The notes beneath the pieces are model-generated. The model was not told the origin of the DNA. It saw nothing but the letters and a program-made list of their open reading frames with translations, and made no database searches. Of a stretch of 64,000 bases of DNA, positions 42,782 to 51,252 are shown piece by piece. Each line of letters begins with the position of its first letter. The stretch's first letter is position 1. The stretch comes from Deltaproteobacteria bacterium (GTDB lineage: Bacteria > Myxococcota_A > UBA9160 > SZUA-336). The translations under genes were made by a program, and so were the position numbers. The stretch covers positions 1 to 64,000 of the forward strand of contig JAJDAJ010000015.1 of NCBI GenBank assembly GCA_029261925.1, written 5' to 3'.

Positions 42782-43000
42782 GGCCAGAAATCTCGCGGTG
42801 ATCTGCCCTCCGGTCAACAGGGCGGGCACCCGAGCGTGGCGTGTCGTCGCGTACGCCGCAGGTCGATGAGAGGATTGGAGAGGGTTGACCAGCGGGAGAG
42901 CCGGTGAGACCTTCCGCCGATCGACCTGCTCGAGATCTCACACGCCGGACTCACCCACGTCCGCGCCTACCTCACCTTCTTCGCGGCGCGCGGACACCGG

Positions 43001-44032
43001 GTGCGATGGGTCGCGTTCGGCGGCGAGCCGGCCGATCCCCCGCCGGGAGTCGATGTCATCCCCCTGGCGCCCGCGTGGCCGGGGCGGGGCATCTCCTGGC
43101 GGAAGCTGGCGCGCGTCGGCGCGTTCCGGGAGCTGCGCAGGATCGTCGCCCGCGTCGCGCCCGGGGTGATCCACGCGCACTTCCTCAGCAGCGCGGGCCT
43201 GCTGGCGGCGCTGGCCGGGGTAGGTCCACTCGCGGTGACGGTGCACGGCTCCGACCTCATGGGGCCGCCCCGCTGGATGCGCCGCCGGATCGCCGGCTTC
43301 GTCGCGCGGCGCGCGGCGCTGCTGAACCCGGTGTCTCACGAGCTCGAGGACACGCTTCGGGCCTGCGGGATCCCGGAGCCGAAGCTGCTGCGCGTGGGCA
43401 TGGGCGTCGACGTCGGGCGCTTCCCGTTCCGGCCGCGGGACGACGCCGCGGATGTGCCGCGCCTGCTGTGCACGCGCTATCTCGAGGAGGTCTACGATCC
43501 GGGGACGATCGTCGGCGCACTGGAGATTCTCCGGACGGCCGGGCGAGACGTGCACCTGACCTTCGCCGCGGGCGGGGGGCTGGGGCCCGGGCTGGAGCAG
43601 CGGATCCACGATTCGGGCCTCTCCGGGAGCGTGGACATGCTCGGCGGCTACGACGCCGATCGGCTCGGTGCGCTGATGGCCACCAGCGACGTGTACGTAT
43701 CGGCCTCGCACCGCGACGGCACGTCGGTCTCCCTGCTCGAGGCCATGGCGGGCGGCCTGTATCCGATCGTGTCGGACATCGCGGCCAACCGGCCCTGGAT
43801 CCGACCCGGCAAAGGCGGTCAGCTCTTCCCTCCGGGCAGCGCCAGCGAGCTGGCCGGCGCAATCGAGCGTGCCCTCGACGACCCGGACCGTGCGGGCGTC
43901 CTGCTCCGGAACCGTGCGCTCGTGGAGGAGCAGGGCGATCGATCCGGTGGCTTCGCGCGGCTGGAGGCAAGGCTCGAGCAGATCGCGGCCCGCGGCCAGG
44001 GCCCCGGCCACGAATCACCCCCGCTACCCTGA
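43001..44032 (+). CDS. GT4-family glycosyltransferase with disturbed 5' end
   Basis: A GT4 enzyme: VIHAHFLSSAGLLAAL, TVHGSDLMGP, then YVSASHRDGTSVSLLEAMAGGLYPIVSD with the Glu-rich donor site. The first usable start in frame is GTG at 43001, yet the reading frame upstream (42908-43000) encodes the expected first strand and helix, LLEISHAGLTHVRAYLTFFAARGHRV, after a TGA at 42905 with no ATG, GTG or TTG. A GTG at 42904 with GGGAG upstream lies in another frame and would join after losing one base. The gene is therefore either frameshifted or starts at an unusual codon. Confidence 0.75.
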   Translation: MRWVAFGGEPADPPPGVDVIPLAPAWPGRGISWRKLARVGAFRELRRIVARVAPGVIHAHFLSSAGLLAALAGVGPLAVTVHGSDLMGPPRWMRRRIAGFVARRAALLNPVSHELEDTLRACGIPEPKLLRVGMGVDVGRFPFRPRDDAADVPRLLCTRYLEEVYDPGTIVGALEILRTAGRDVHLTFAAGGGLGPGLEQRIHDSGLSGSVDMLGGYDADRLGALMATSDVYVSASHRDGTSVSLLEAMAGGLYPIVSDIAANRPWIRPGKGGQLFPPGSASELAGAIERALDDPDRAGVLLRNRALVEEQGDRSGGFARLEARLEQIAARGQGPGHESPPLP

Positions 44033-44158
44033 GGTGGCATTCCCGGGGAGCTGCTCCTCCGGGCCGCGATCCGCAGTCCGCGCGTATCAGAGCGCGGAAG
44101 CCCCCGCGTGCCTGCAGGTTTCCGGAGGACGCAGCGCGGCGTCCAGCCGGCCCGGGAA

Positions 44159-44175
44159 TTGGCAGGCCTCGTGCA
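44159..44175 (+). promoter_or_regulatory. Possible sigma-54 promoter before the wlb-type operon
   Basis: TTGGCAGgcctcGTGCA has GG and GC with the correct ten-base gap and seven flanking consensus matches, differing from TGGCACG-N4-TTGC at two positions. It sits about 75 bases before the oxidoreductase start. This is weaker than the 33311 site. Confidence 0.35.
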
Positions 44176-44250
44176 TGCAATGCATCATGCGCGGCGGGGC
44201 CCGTCCCGCTGCGCCAGGGGTTCCGCGGCCACGGGACACAGGAGCAGACC

Positions 44251-45252
44251 ATGCGCGACATCGCCCTGATCGGGGCCGGCTACTGGGGCAAGAACCTGGC
44301 GCGGGTCCTCAGCGAGGCCGGCCGTCTGGCCGTGATCTGCGACCCGGGCCTGCCGGCCGCGGAGGTGGCCGCCCGGCACGGGGTCGAGCGCGTCGACTCC
44401 CTCGACCAGATCCTCTCGGACGCCTCGATCCGCGCGGCGCTGGTGGCCACGCCGGCGGTCACGCACTACGAGGTGACCCGCCAGCTCCTGGAGTCGGGTC
44501 GCGACGTCTTCGTGGAGAAGCCCCTCTCGCTGCGCGCCCACGAGGCGCGCCACCTGTGCACGATCGCCGAGCGCGAGCGCCGGGTGCTCATGGTGGGCCA
44601 CCTGCTGCAGTACCACCCCGGGTACGTGCGCCTGCGTCAGCTCGCCGCCGACGGCAGGCTCGGCAAGCTCCAGTACGTGTACTCGCACCGGCTGAACTTC
44701 GGGCGCATCCGCACGGAGGAGAACATCCTGTGGAGCTTCGCGCCGCACGACATCTCGATGATCCTCGGGCTCGCGGGGCAGCTCCCGGTGCGCGTCGGCG
44801 CGATCGGTCACCACTCGCTCTCCGGTGACGTCGCCGACGTGACCACCACGCACTTCGAGTTCGCCGACGGGCTGCGGGCGCACGTGTTCGTGTCCTGGCT
44901 GCACCCGAGCAAGGAGCAGCGGCTGGTGGTGGTGGGCGACCGCGGCATGGCCGTCTTCGACGACACGCAGCCGCTCGCCGAAAAGCTGATCTTCTACCCC
45001 TACAAGGTCGAGTGGGAGGGCAGCGCGCCCCAGTCCATCAAGGGCACGCCGGAGCCCATCGAGATCGACGACGCCGAGCCGCTGCGTCTCGAGGTCGAGC
45101 ACTTTCTCGAGCGCGTCGAGGATCGCAAGACGCCGCGGACCGACGGCGAGGAGGGCCTGCGCGTGATCGAGGTGCTCAACGCCGCGCAGGCCGACCTCGA
45201 CGCGGCGCGCGCCGCGCACGCCCTGGCCGAGGCCAGCCGCGACCGCCGCTGA
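44251..45252 (+). CDS. WlbA/WbpB-type UDP-sugar 3-dehydrogenase (Gfo/Idh/MocA)
   Basis: An NAD-dependent oxidoreductase: IALIGAGYWGKNLAR binds the cofactor and VFVEKPLSL holds the catalytic EKP. SHRLNFGRIRTEENILWSFAPHDIS is characteristic of WlbA/WbpB, which oxidise C3 of UDP-GlcNAc-uronic acid before transamination. The protein has 333 residues and a good ribosome site (GGAGCA) eight bases before ATG. It leads the set aminotransferase, epimerase and GT4, so the assignment is supported by neighbours. A different UDP-sugar substrate is possible. Confidence 0.85.
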   Translation: MRDIALIGAGYWGKNLARVLSEAGRLAVICDPGLPAAEVAARHGVERVDSLDQILSDASIRAALVATPAVTHYEVTRQLLESGRDVFVEKPLSLRAHEARHLCTIAERERRVLMVGHLLQYHPGYVRLRQLAADGRLGKLQYVYSHRLNFGRIRTEENILWSFAPHDISMILGLAGQLPVRVGAIGHHSLSGDVADVTTTHFEFADGLRAHVFVSWLHPSKEQRLVVVGDRGMAVFDDTQPLAEKLIFYPYKVEWEGSAPQSIKGTPEPIEIDDAEPLRLEVEHFLERVEDRKTPRTDGEEGLRVIEVLNAAQADLDAARAAHALAEASRDRR

Positions 45253-45274
45253 GCGAGCGCGCAGAGGAGCGAGC

Positions 45275-46399
45275 ATGGCGAACATTCCCTTCGTGGATCT
45301 CGCCGCGCAGTACCGCGAGCTCAAGCCGCGGATCGACGCGCGCATCCAGGCCGTGCTCGACCACGGCCAGTTCATCATGGGCCCCGAGGTCGGTGAGCTG
45401 GAGCGCGAGCTGGCACGCTTCACCGGTGCGCCGCACGCGATCAGCGTCTCGAGCGGCACCGACGCCCTGCTGATGGCCCTGATGGCGCTCGAGATCGGAC
45501 CGGGCGACGCCGTCTTCCTGCCGGCGTTCACGTTCACTGCCACCGCGGAGGTCGCGGTCCTGGCCGGCGCCTCGCCGGTCTTCGTCGACGTGGATCCCGA
45601 CACCTTCAACGTCGATCCGGGGTCGCTCCGCGCGGCCGTCCAGCGGACGCTTTCGGCGGGAGAGCTGCGCCCCCGCGCGCTGATCGCGGTCGACCTGTTC
45701 GGGCTTCCGGCCGACTACGCCGCACTGGGCAAGATCGCGGACGAGTTCTCGATCGAGATCATCGCCGACGCCGCGCAGTCGTTCGGCGCCAGGGCGGGCG
45801 AGACCCGCGTCGGGAGCCTGGCTCGCGTCACGGCCACCAGCTTCTTCCCCGCCAAGCCGCTGGGCGCCTACGGGGACGGCGGGGCGATCTTCACCACCGA
45901 CGACGAGCTCGCGGAGGTGCTGCGCTCGATCCGGGCCCACGGCAAGGGCACCGAGAAGTACGAGATCGTGCGCCTGGGTCTCAACGGCCGCCTCGACACC
46001 CTGCAGGCGGCGATCCTCCTGCCCAAGCTCGAGGCCTTTCCGGCCGAGCTCGAGGCTCGCGATCGCCTGGCGCGCACCTACGACGCCGCACTCTCGGAGG
46101 CCGTACGCACGCCCGTACGCATCGACGGCGTGCGCAGTGCCTGGGCGCAGTACTCGGTCCTGGTCGACGATCGCGACGGGCTCGCCGCGTCGCTCCAGGC
46201 GGCCGGGATCCCGTTCGCGATCTACTACCCGGTACCGATGCACCTGCAGGAGGCCTACCGCGAGCACGGCCACGGGGAAGGCTCGCTGCCCGTCAGCGAA
46301 TCGCTCAGCCGGCGGATCCTGAGCCTGCCGATGCACCCGTACATGGACGACGCCACCGCCGCCCGCATCTGCGACGCCGTCGTCGGGGCTGCCCGCTGA
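45275..46399 (+). CDS. WbpE/WlbC-type sugar aminotransferase (DegT/DnrJ/EryC1)
   Basis: A PLP-dependent aminotransferase that installs an amino group on the 3-keto sugar made by the preceding enzyme. VSSGTDALLMALMAL binds the phosphate, IADAAQSFGA supplies the PLP Asp, and SFFPAKPLGAYGDGGA carries the Schiff-base Lys. The opening IPFVDLAAQYRELKPRID and GQFIMGPEVGELE are the usual N-terminal family segments. At 374 residues it is full length. Spacing to the oxidoreductase is 22 bases and to the epimerase three. Confidence 0.88.
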   Translation: MANIPFVDLAAQYRELKPRIDARIQAVLDHGQFIMGPEVGELERELARFTGAPHAISVSSGTDALLMALMALEIGPGDAVFLPAFTFTATAEVAVLAGASPVFVDVDPDTFNVDPGSLRAAVQRTLSAGELRPRALIAVDLFGLPADYAALGKIADEFSIEIIADAAQSFGARAGETRVGSLARVTATSFFPAKPLGAYGDGGAIFTTDDELAEVLRSIRAHGKGTEKYEIVRLGLNGRLDTLQAAILLPKLEAFPAELEARDRLARTYDAALSEAVRTPVRIDGVRSAWAQYSVLVDDRDGLAASLQAAGIPFAIYYPVPMHLQEAYREHGHGEGSLPVSESLSRRILSLPMHPYMDDATAARICDAVVGAAR

Positions 46400-46402
46400 T
46401 CG

Positions 46403-47518
46403 ATGACCGACCGGGCGCGCATCCTGCACGTGGTCGGCTCGCGTCCCCAGTTTCCCAAGCTCGCGGCGCTGCGGCGTGCCCTGCGCGAGCACCCCGACCG
46501 CGTCGAGGAGCGCGTGGTCCACTCGGGCCAGCACTACGACCGGGAGCTGAGCGAGGTCTTCTTCGAGGAGCTCGAGATCCCGCTACCCGACTACAACCTC
46601 GGCGTGGGAAGCGGATCCCACGCGCATCAGATCGGGGCCACGCTGAAGGGCGTGACCGGAGTCATCGAGGACTGGCGGCCCGACCAGGTCGTGGTCTACG
46701 GCGACACGAACGCGACGCTGGCCGGGGCGCTCGCGGCCACCCAGTGCCGCGTTCCCGTCGCACACGTCGAGGCGGGGGTACGCACCGGCAACCTGTTCCA
46801 GACCGAGGAGCTCAACCGCGTCGTCACGGACCGCATCTCGACCTCGCGATTCTGCTGCACCGAGCTCAACCTCCGGACCCTGGAGGGCGAGGCACTCGGT
46901 GACGGCAGCCTGTTCTCGGGGGACACGATGCTCGACAACTACAGGCACTTCCTGGCGCGCATGGACGTGGGCATCCTCGAGCGCGCCGGGCTGCGCGAGA
47001 ATGCGTACGTGCTGTGCACGGTTCACCGGGCCGAGAACACCGACGAGGACACCCGCCTGGCCGAGGTGATCGACTCGATCGAGGCCGTGCAGCGCGAGAT
47101 CGAACAGGTCGTCTTCCCGGTGCACCCGCGAACGCGCAGCGCCATCGGGCGGATCGGCCGCCAGGGCAAGCTCGAGGCGGCCGGCGTGAAGGTGATCGAC
47201 TCGCTGGGGTTCCAGGCGCTGCAGGCGCTGGTCGAGCACTCGCGCCTGGTCCTCAGCGACAGCGGTGGCCTGCAGCGCGAGGCGTACTTCGGCGGCCGAC
47301 GCTGCGTGGTGCCCTGGGAGTACGCGTCCTGGCCGGAGCTGGTCGAGGCGGGTGCCGCGCTACCGGGTCCGGTCGACCCCGCCTCGGTGCTCTCCCGGGT
47401 GAACGCCGCGCTCGACGCCTCCCCGCTGTCCGCCGGCCCGGCAGGCCTGTTCGGCGACGGGCACGCGGGCCGCAGGATCGCGCAGCGCCTGCTCGAGGCA
47501 CTCGACGCCGCGCCATGA
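46403..47518 (+). CDS. UDP-GlcNAc 2-epimerase family (WecB/WbpI-like)
   Basis: A GT-B-fold epimerase: HVVGSRPQFPKLAAL, VHSGQHYDRELSEVFF, VYGDTNATLAGALAA, VAHVEAGVRTGN and the C-terminal SDSGGLQREAYFGGRRC are all family signatures with the catalytic Asp, Glu and His residues. In company with WlbA and WbpE types it most likely acts like WbpI, epimerising the diacetamido-glucuronate to the manno form. A simple UDP-ManNAc-forming WecB is the alternative. The 371-residue product overlaps the next GT4 gene by ATGA. Confidence 0.88.
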   Translation: MTDRARILHVVGSRPQFPKLAALRRALREHPDRVEERVVHSGQHYDRELSEVFFEELEIPLPDYNLGVGSGSHAHQIGATLKGVTGVIEDWRPDQVVVYGDTNATLAGALAATQCRVPVAHVEAGVRTGNLFQTEELNRVVTDRISTSRFCCTELNLRTLEGEALGDGSLFSGDTMLDNYRHFLARMDVGILERAGLRENAYVLCTVHRAENTDEDTRLAEVIDSIEAVQREIEQVVFPVHPRTRSAIGRIGRQGKLEAAGVKVIDSLGFQALQALVEHSRLVLSDSGGLQREAYFGGRRCVVPWEYASWPELVEAGAALPGPVDPASVLSRVNAALDASPLSAGPAGLFGDGHAGRRIAQRLLEALDAAP

Positions 47519-48678
47519 GCGCGCCGCACGTCGCGATCGTCTGCACGCAGCACCGGGTCGACGACACGCGGATGTTCTCGCGCTGGACGCGCGGTCTCGC
47601 GGGCAGGGGCTGGCGCGTCACGCACATCGCGCCACGGACCGGCTTCGTGCCCGACTTCCCACCCGGCGCGGAGCACGTGCCGGTGGACCTATGCGAGAGC
47701 TACGTGGAGCGCTTGCGACGGCTGGACCGCGTGCTCCCCGCCCTGGAGCGCGCGCGCCCCGACCTGATCCTCTTTCCCGACCCGGAGCTGCTGCTGCTGC
47801 TGCCGCGCTACGGGCGCCGCCACGGCATCCCGGTGGTCTTCGATCGCCACGAGAACTTCGAGGAGCCGGGGAGCCTCGTGCAGCACGGGGGCGTTTCCAG
47901 CCTGGTCGCCCGGGCGTACCGCCACTACGAGCGCTGGATCGCCCCGCGCCTGGACGGCGTGATCGTCGTGCTCGAGGAGATGATCGAGAACCTGCATCCG
48001 CGAACGGTGACCCGCGTGGCGCACAACTATCCGACGCGCGAGACCGTCGAGGCGCTCGGCCGCGCGCCCGACGCCGGCACGAGACGATACACCTGCGTGA
48101 ACGTCGGTGCGGTCCACGTCGAGCGGGGCCTGTACCAGCAGCTCGACGTCGCGCGCGCCATGGTCCGGGAGCGCGGGCGCGACGACTTCACCCTTTGCTT
48201 CGGCGGCCATTTCCCGGCGGGCGCGCTCGAACGCTCGCGCGAGTTCGTGCACGAGCACGACCTGCAGGCGAACGTCCACCTGGTCGAGTCGTACCTGCCG
48301 CACGAGGAGGTTCTGGAGCTGTTCCGCGCGGCGCGGATCGGTTTCAGCCCGTATCTCGACAATCGCACGGCCCAGATCACCCTGCAGAACAAGGTGCTCG
48401 AGTTCATGGGCGCCGGGCTGCCCGTCATCACCAGCCCGTCCTCGGCGAACGGGCGCGTTATCGCGCAGAGCGGCGGCGGGGCGCTGTTCTGGGCCGACCA
48501 GACCGACGCCATCTGCGACCAGATCGAGGCCTGGATGGACGATCCGGAGGAGGCGAAGCGCATCGGGGCGCGCGGCCGTACCTACCTGCTCGAGAACCTG
48601 GTCTGGGAGGTGGATCTCGAGCGCATCGACGCCTGGCTGCGCGAGCTGGTCCGCGGCAGAAGAGCGCGCGCGGCCTAG
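47515..48678 (+). CDS. GT4-family glycosyltransferase of the wlb-type operon
   Basis: A 387-residue GT-B enzyme: VAIVCTQHRVDDTRMFSRWTRGLAGRGWRVTHIA for the acceptor domain, FDRHENFEEPG, and a donor half from TCVNVGAVHVERG through FSPYLDNRTAQITLQNKVLEFMGAGLPVITS. As it is coupled to the epimerase, it probably transfers the sugar made by this operon. Its TAG stop lies in the same CTAG as the stop of the opposing gene. A CGCGGC-cta-GCCGCG hairpin spans that point. Confidence 0.84.
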   Translation: MSAPHVAIVCTQHRVDDTRMFSRWTRGLAGRGWRVTHIAPRTGFVPDFPPGAEHVPVDLCESYVERLRRLDRVLPALERARPDLILFPDPELLLLLPRYGRRHGIPVVFDRHENFEEPGSLVQHGGVSSLVARAYRHYERWIAPRLDGVIVVLEEMIENLHPRTVTRVAHNYPTRETVEALGRAPDAGTRRYTCVNVGAVHVERGLYQQLDVARAMVRERGRDDFTLCFGGHFPAGALERSREFVHEHDLQANVHLVESYLPHEEVLELFRAARIGFSPYLDNRTAQITLQNKVLEFMGAGLPVITSPSSANGRVIAQSGGGALFWADQTDAICDQIEAWMDDPEEAKRIGARGRTYLLENLVWEVDLERIDAWLRELVRGRRARAA

Positions 48679-48683
48679 CCGCG
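48669..48683. terminator. Hairpin spanning the shared convergent stop
   Basis: CGCGGC-cta-GCCGCG is a six-bp stem with the CTAG of both stop codons at its loop. Position between convergent glycosyltransferases suggests a bidirectional terminator. No T-run is present. Confidence 0.35.
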
Positions 48684-49871
48684 GGCGACCCGCTCCCGCA
48701 GTGCCCCGGCCAGCCGCCGTGCCTCCGCGGCGGGATCGAAGTGCTCGCGGGCGCGCTCGAGCCCGGCGCGGCCCAGGCGCTCGCGCAGCGCCGGGTCGCC
48801 GGTCATGCGCTCGATCTCCGCGCGCAGCTGCTCGGGGGCACGCGGCTCGATCAGGATGCCGGTCTCGCCGTCGACCACGGCCTCGGGGATCCCGCCGACG
48901 CGCGTGGCGATCACCGGCAGGCCGCAGTTCATGGCCTCGAGCACGGCCTGGGGCAGGCCCTCGCTGTGCGAGGGAAAGACCAGGAAGTCGGCGGCCTGCA
49001 GGTAGCGCGGCACCTCGATCGGCGGCACGTGTCCCGGCAGCAGCAGCGCGTCGGGCCGCCCGGCGGCGGCGGCCGCAGCTCGTAGCGCCGGCGCGGCCTC
49101 GCCCTGGCCGACGCAGACCAGGCGCAGCTCCGGGCTCGCACGCAGCAGCCCGGGCATGACCTGCGCCAGCTCGTCCATGCCCTTGCCGCGCCAGAGCGCA
49201 CCGACGAACGCGCCGACCACGTCGCCCGGGGCCCAGCCGAGCTCGCGGCGCAGCGCCTCGCGATCCTCGGCGGGCCGGAACAGCGCGGTGTCGCGGCCCA
49301 GGCACACACGCAGCGGATCGCGCGCACCGGCGGCGCGCAGGCGCTCGCAGAGCATCTCGCTCACGCCCACGCAGAGCGCTGCGCGTGCGGCGATCCGCTG
49401 CAGACGCTGCTGCAGGTACGGGGCGCGATCCGTCATCACCATCACGTCGCTCCCCACCGCCATGGCCGCGAGCGGAATTCCCAGCGCCTCGGCCACGCCG
49501 CAGGACGCCTCGGCCGACGGGAAGATCCCGATCGCCAGCACCAGGTCGAACGCCCGCTCGCGGTGTGCGCGCCGGGCGGCCGCGCGCAGGGCCGGCGCCA
49601 GGACCGCGCCCTCCAGGCGCCGGAAGCCGAAGCCGGGCAGGCGCGGGTAGCGGACGACGCGGGCGGGGATCGCCGCCGGACCCGCCAGCCGGTTGGACGC
49701 CGCGTACTGGCGCCAGCGGCCCAGCCGGCTCAGCGGCCAGGGCGCCCAGGGTCGCGGCACGAGCACCTCGAACTCGAGCCCGTGCGGCGCCAGGTCGCCG
49801 AGCTCCCGCGTCACGAAGATCCCGAGACCCGGCTCGCGCTCGAGCGGGTACAGGTGGCTGACGACGAGCAC
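48675..49871 (-). CDS. GT4-family glycosyltransferase, reversed within the wlb-type set
   Basis: A GT4 enzyme: LVVSHLYPLEREPGLGIFVTREL for the N-terminal strand, AIGIFPSAEASCGVAEALGIPLAAMAVGSDV, the donor start VGAFVGALWRGKGMDEL and FPSHSEGLPQAVLEAMNCGLPVIATRVGG with the conserved Glu residues. GTG 49871 is chosen, as GGGAG lies ten bases upstream and sequence further up has no sense; the product is 398 residues. It separates the acetyltransferase from the rest of its pathway and shares its stop position with the opposing gene. Confidence 0.84.
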   Translation of the reverse strand: MLVVSHLYPLEREPGLGIFVTRELGDLAPHGLEFEVLVPRPWAPWPLSRLGRWRQYAASNRLAGPAAIPARVVRYPRLPGFGFRRLEGAVLAPALRAAARRAHRERAFDLVLAIGIFPSAEASCGVAEALGIPLAAMAVGSDVMVMTDRAPYLQQRLQRIAARAALCVGVSEMLCERLRAAGARDPLRVCLGRDTALFRPAEDREALRRELGWAPGDVVGAFVGALWRGKGMDELAQVMPGLLRASPELRLVCVGQGEAAPALRAAAAAAGRPDALLLPGHVPPIEVPRYLQAADFLVFPSHSEGLPQAVLEAMNCGLPVIATRVGGIPEAVVDGETGILIEPRAPEQLRAEIERMTGDPALRERLGRAGLERAREHFDPAAEARRLAGALRERVARG

Positions 49872-50003
49872 GCGCAGGGTGCTCCCGCCGTGCTCTTGCG
49901 TCGATCCTGCCGGCACCGGGATGGCGGAGCTTGACCCCGGCCGCGGTCGCCGGTCAAATGCGGCACCCCGAGCCCGGAAACCCGCAGCCCCAGGATCCGC
50001 TCC

Positions 50004-50603
50004 ATGCCCGACTTCGATCCCGACCTGCACCCCGGCGTGCAGATCCACCCCAGCGTGTACATCGACGAGCCCTGCGAGATCGGCGCGGGCACGCGCATCT
50101 GGCACTTCTCGCACATCATGGCGAACAGCCGCATCGGCGAGCGCTGCAACCTGGGCCAGAACGTGGTCGTGTCGCCGCAGGTCGTGATCGGGAGCAACGT
50201 CAAGATCCAGAACAATGTGTCGGTGTACGAGGGCGTGGTGCTCGAGGACGACGTGTTCTGCGGGCCGAGCATGGTCTTCACCAACGTGGTCACGCCGCGA
50301 TCGGCGTTCCCGCGCAACACCGGCGACGACTACGCCGCCACGCTCGTGCGGCGCGGCGCGTCGATGGGCGCGAACTCGACCATCCTGGCCGGGATCACGA
50401 TCGGCGAGTGCGCCCTGGTGGGGGCGGGCGCGGTGGTCACCCGCGACGTGCCCGCGCAGGCGATCGTGGTCGGCACGCCGGCGCGGCGCATCGGCTGGGC
50501 GTGCGCCTGCGGCCTGACGCTGGAGCTCGCCGGCGCCGCGGCGACCTGCAGCTGCGGACGGGCGTACCGCGAGCAGGCCCCGGACCGGCTCGAGGCGGTC
50601 TGA
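50004..50603 (+). CDS. WlbB/WbpD-type UDP-sugar N-acetyltransferase
   Basis: A left-handed beta-helix acetyltransferase (hexapeptide repeats such as [31 protein letters not shown]). [14 protein letters not shown] and the [19 protein letters not shown] turn are diagnostic of the WbpD/WlbB group that acetylates the 3-amino group of UDP-2-acetamido-3-aminoglucuronate. With the oxidoreductase, aminotransferase and epimerase it gives a nearly complete UDP-ManNAc3NAcA route; the UDP-GlcNAc 6-dehydrogenase (WbpA) is missing. The last 35 residues include CACGL and CSCG, a small zinc-ribbon-like tail. Length 199. Confidence 0.9.
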   Translation: MPDFDPDLHPGVQIHPSVYIDEPCEIGAGTRIWHFSHIMANSRIGERCNLGQNVVVSPQVVIGSNVKIQNNVSVYEGVVLEDDVFCGPSMVFTNVVTPRSAFPRNTGDDYAATLVRRGASMGANSTILAGITIGECALVGAGAVVTRDVPAQAIVVGTPARRIGWACACGLTLELAGAAATCSCGRAYREQAPDRLEAV

Positions 50604-50625
50604 GACGAGCGCCGCGCCGGGCCGC

Positions 50626-51000
50626 TCAGTCCCGGCCGCGCTCGATCTCGACGCCCGCGGTGCGCAGCGCGGCCGCGAACGGCGCGATCTTGCGCACGCG
50701 GATCCCCACGCGCTCCACGTCGGGAAAGGTGCCGAGCAGGGCGTCGCAGATACGCTGCGCCAGGGCCTCGATCAGCAGGTGCTCGCGCCCCGAGGCGATC
50801 TTGGCCACGACCTCGTACACCTGCGCGTAGTCGGCGGTGTCCTCGAGCGCGTCGCTGGTGCCCGGGCGGCGCAGGTCGGCGTGCAGGCGCAGGTCGATCT
50901 CGACCGGGCGCCGCAGGGCGCGCTCGCCCGCGGTCACGCCGAGCGCGGCCGGCACCTGGAGGCCCTCGAGCAGGATGGCGTCGCTCACGGGTCCGAGCAT
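50626..51000 (-). CDS. folB: Dihydroneopterin aldolase
   Basis: FolB cleaves dihydroneopterin to 6-hydroxymethyl-dihydropterin in folate synthesis. ILLEGLQVPAALGVTAGERA is the family N-terminus with the conserved Glu, VEIDLRL follows, DYAQVYEVV and HLLIEALAQRICDALL hold the pterin-binding Glu, and IRVRKIAPF is the conserved Lys-Pro strand, with Ala for the proline neighbour. At 124 residues it is typical. No other folate gene is adjacent. It diverges from the hydrolase promoter at 51031. Confidence 0.88.
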   Translation of the reverse strand: MLGPVSDAILLEGLQVPAALGVTAGERALRRPVEIDLRLHADLRRPGTSDALEDTADYAQVYEVVAKIASGREHLLIEALAQRICDALLGTFPDVERVGIRVRKIAPFAAALRTAGVEIERGRD

Positions 51001-51030
51001 ATCGCCTGGCGGGCGGGCTGTCGGTTGCCG

Positions 51031-51059
51031 TTGACAGCGGCGCCGGACGTGCGCATTCT
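51031..51059 (+). promoter_or_regulatory. Sigma-70-type promoter for the hydrolase-aminotransferase pair
   Basis: A perfect -35 TTGACA (51031-51036) is followed after exactly 17 bases by CATTCT (51054-51059), a weak -10. The leader to the hydrolase at 51253 would be about 185 bases and includes a 14-bp perfect palindrome CCCCGGCGCCGGGG at 51117-51130. Confidence 0.45.
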
Positions 51060-51252
51060 CCGCCGCCCATGTTCACGGCACAGGCACGAGCCCCCCGACG
51101 CTCCCGTACCGGGCCCCCCCGGCGCCGGGGCTCCGTCCGCCTGGACTGAGCGGCACCCGCGCCGGTCGGGGATCCACCTCGGAGCCTCCACCGGAACGAA
51201 CGCGGCGAACCCGCCCCCTGACCGCGCACACGCGCGGCGACGGAACCCGAAG

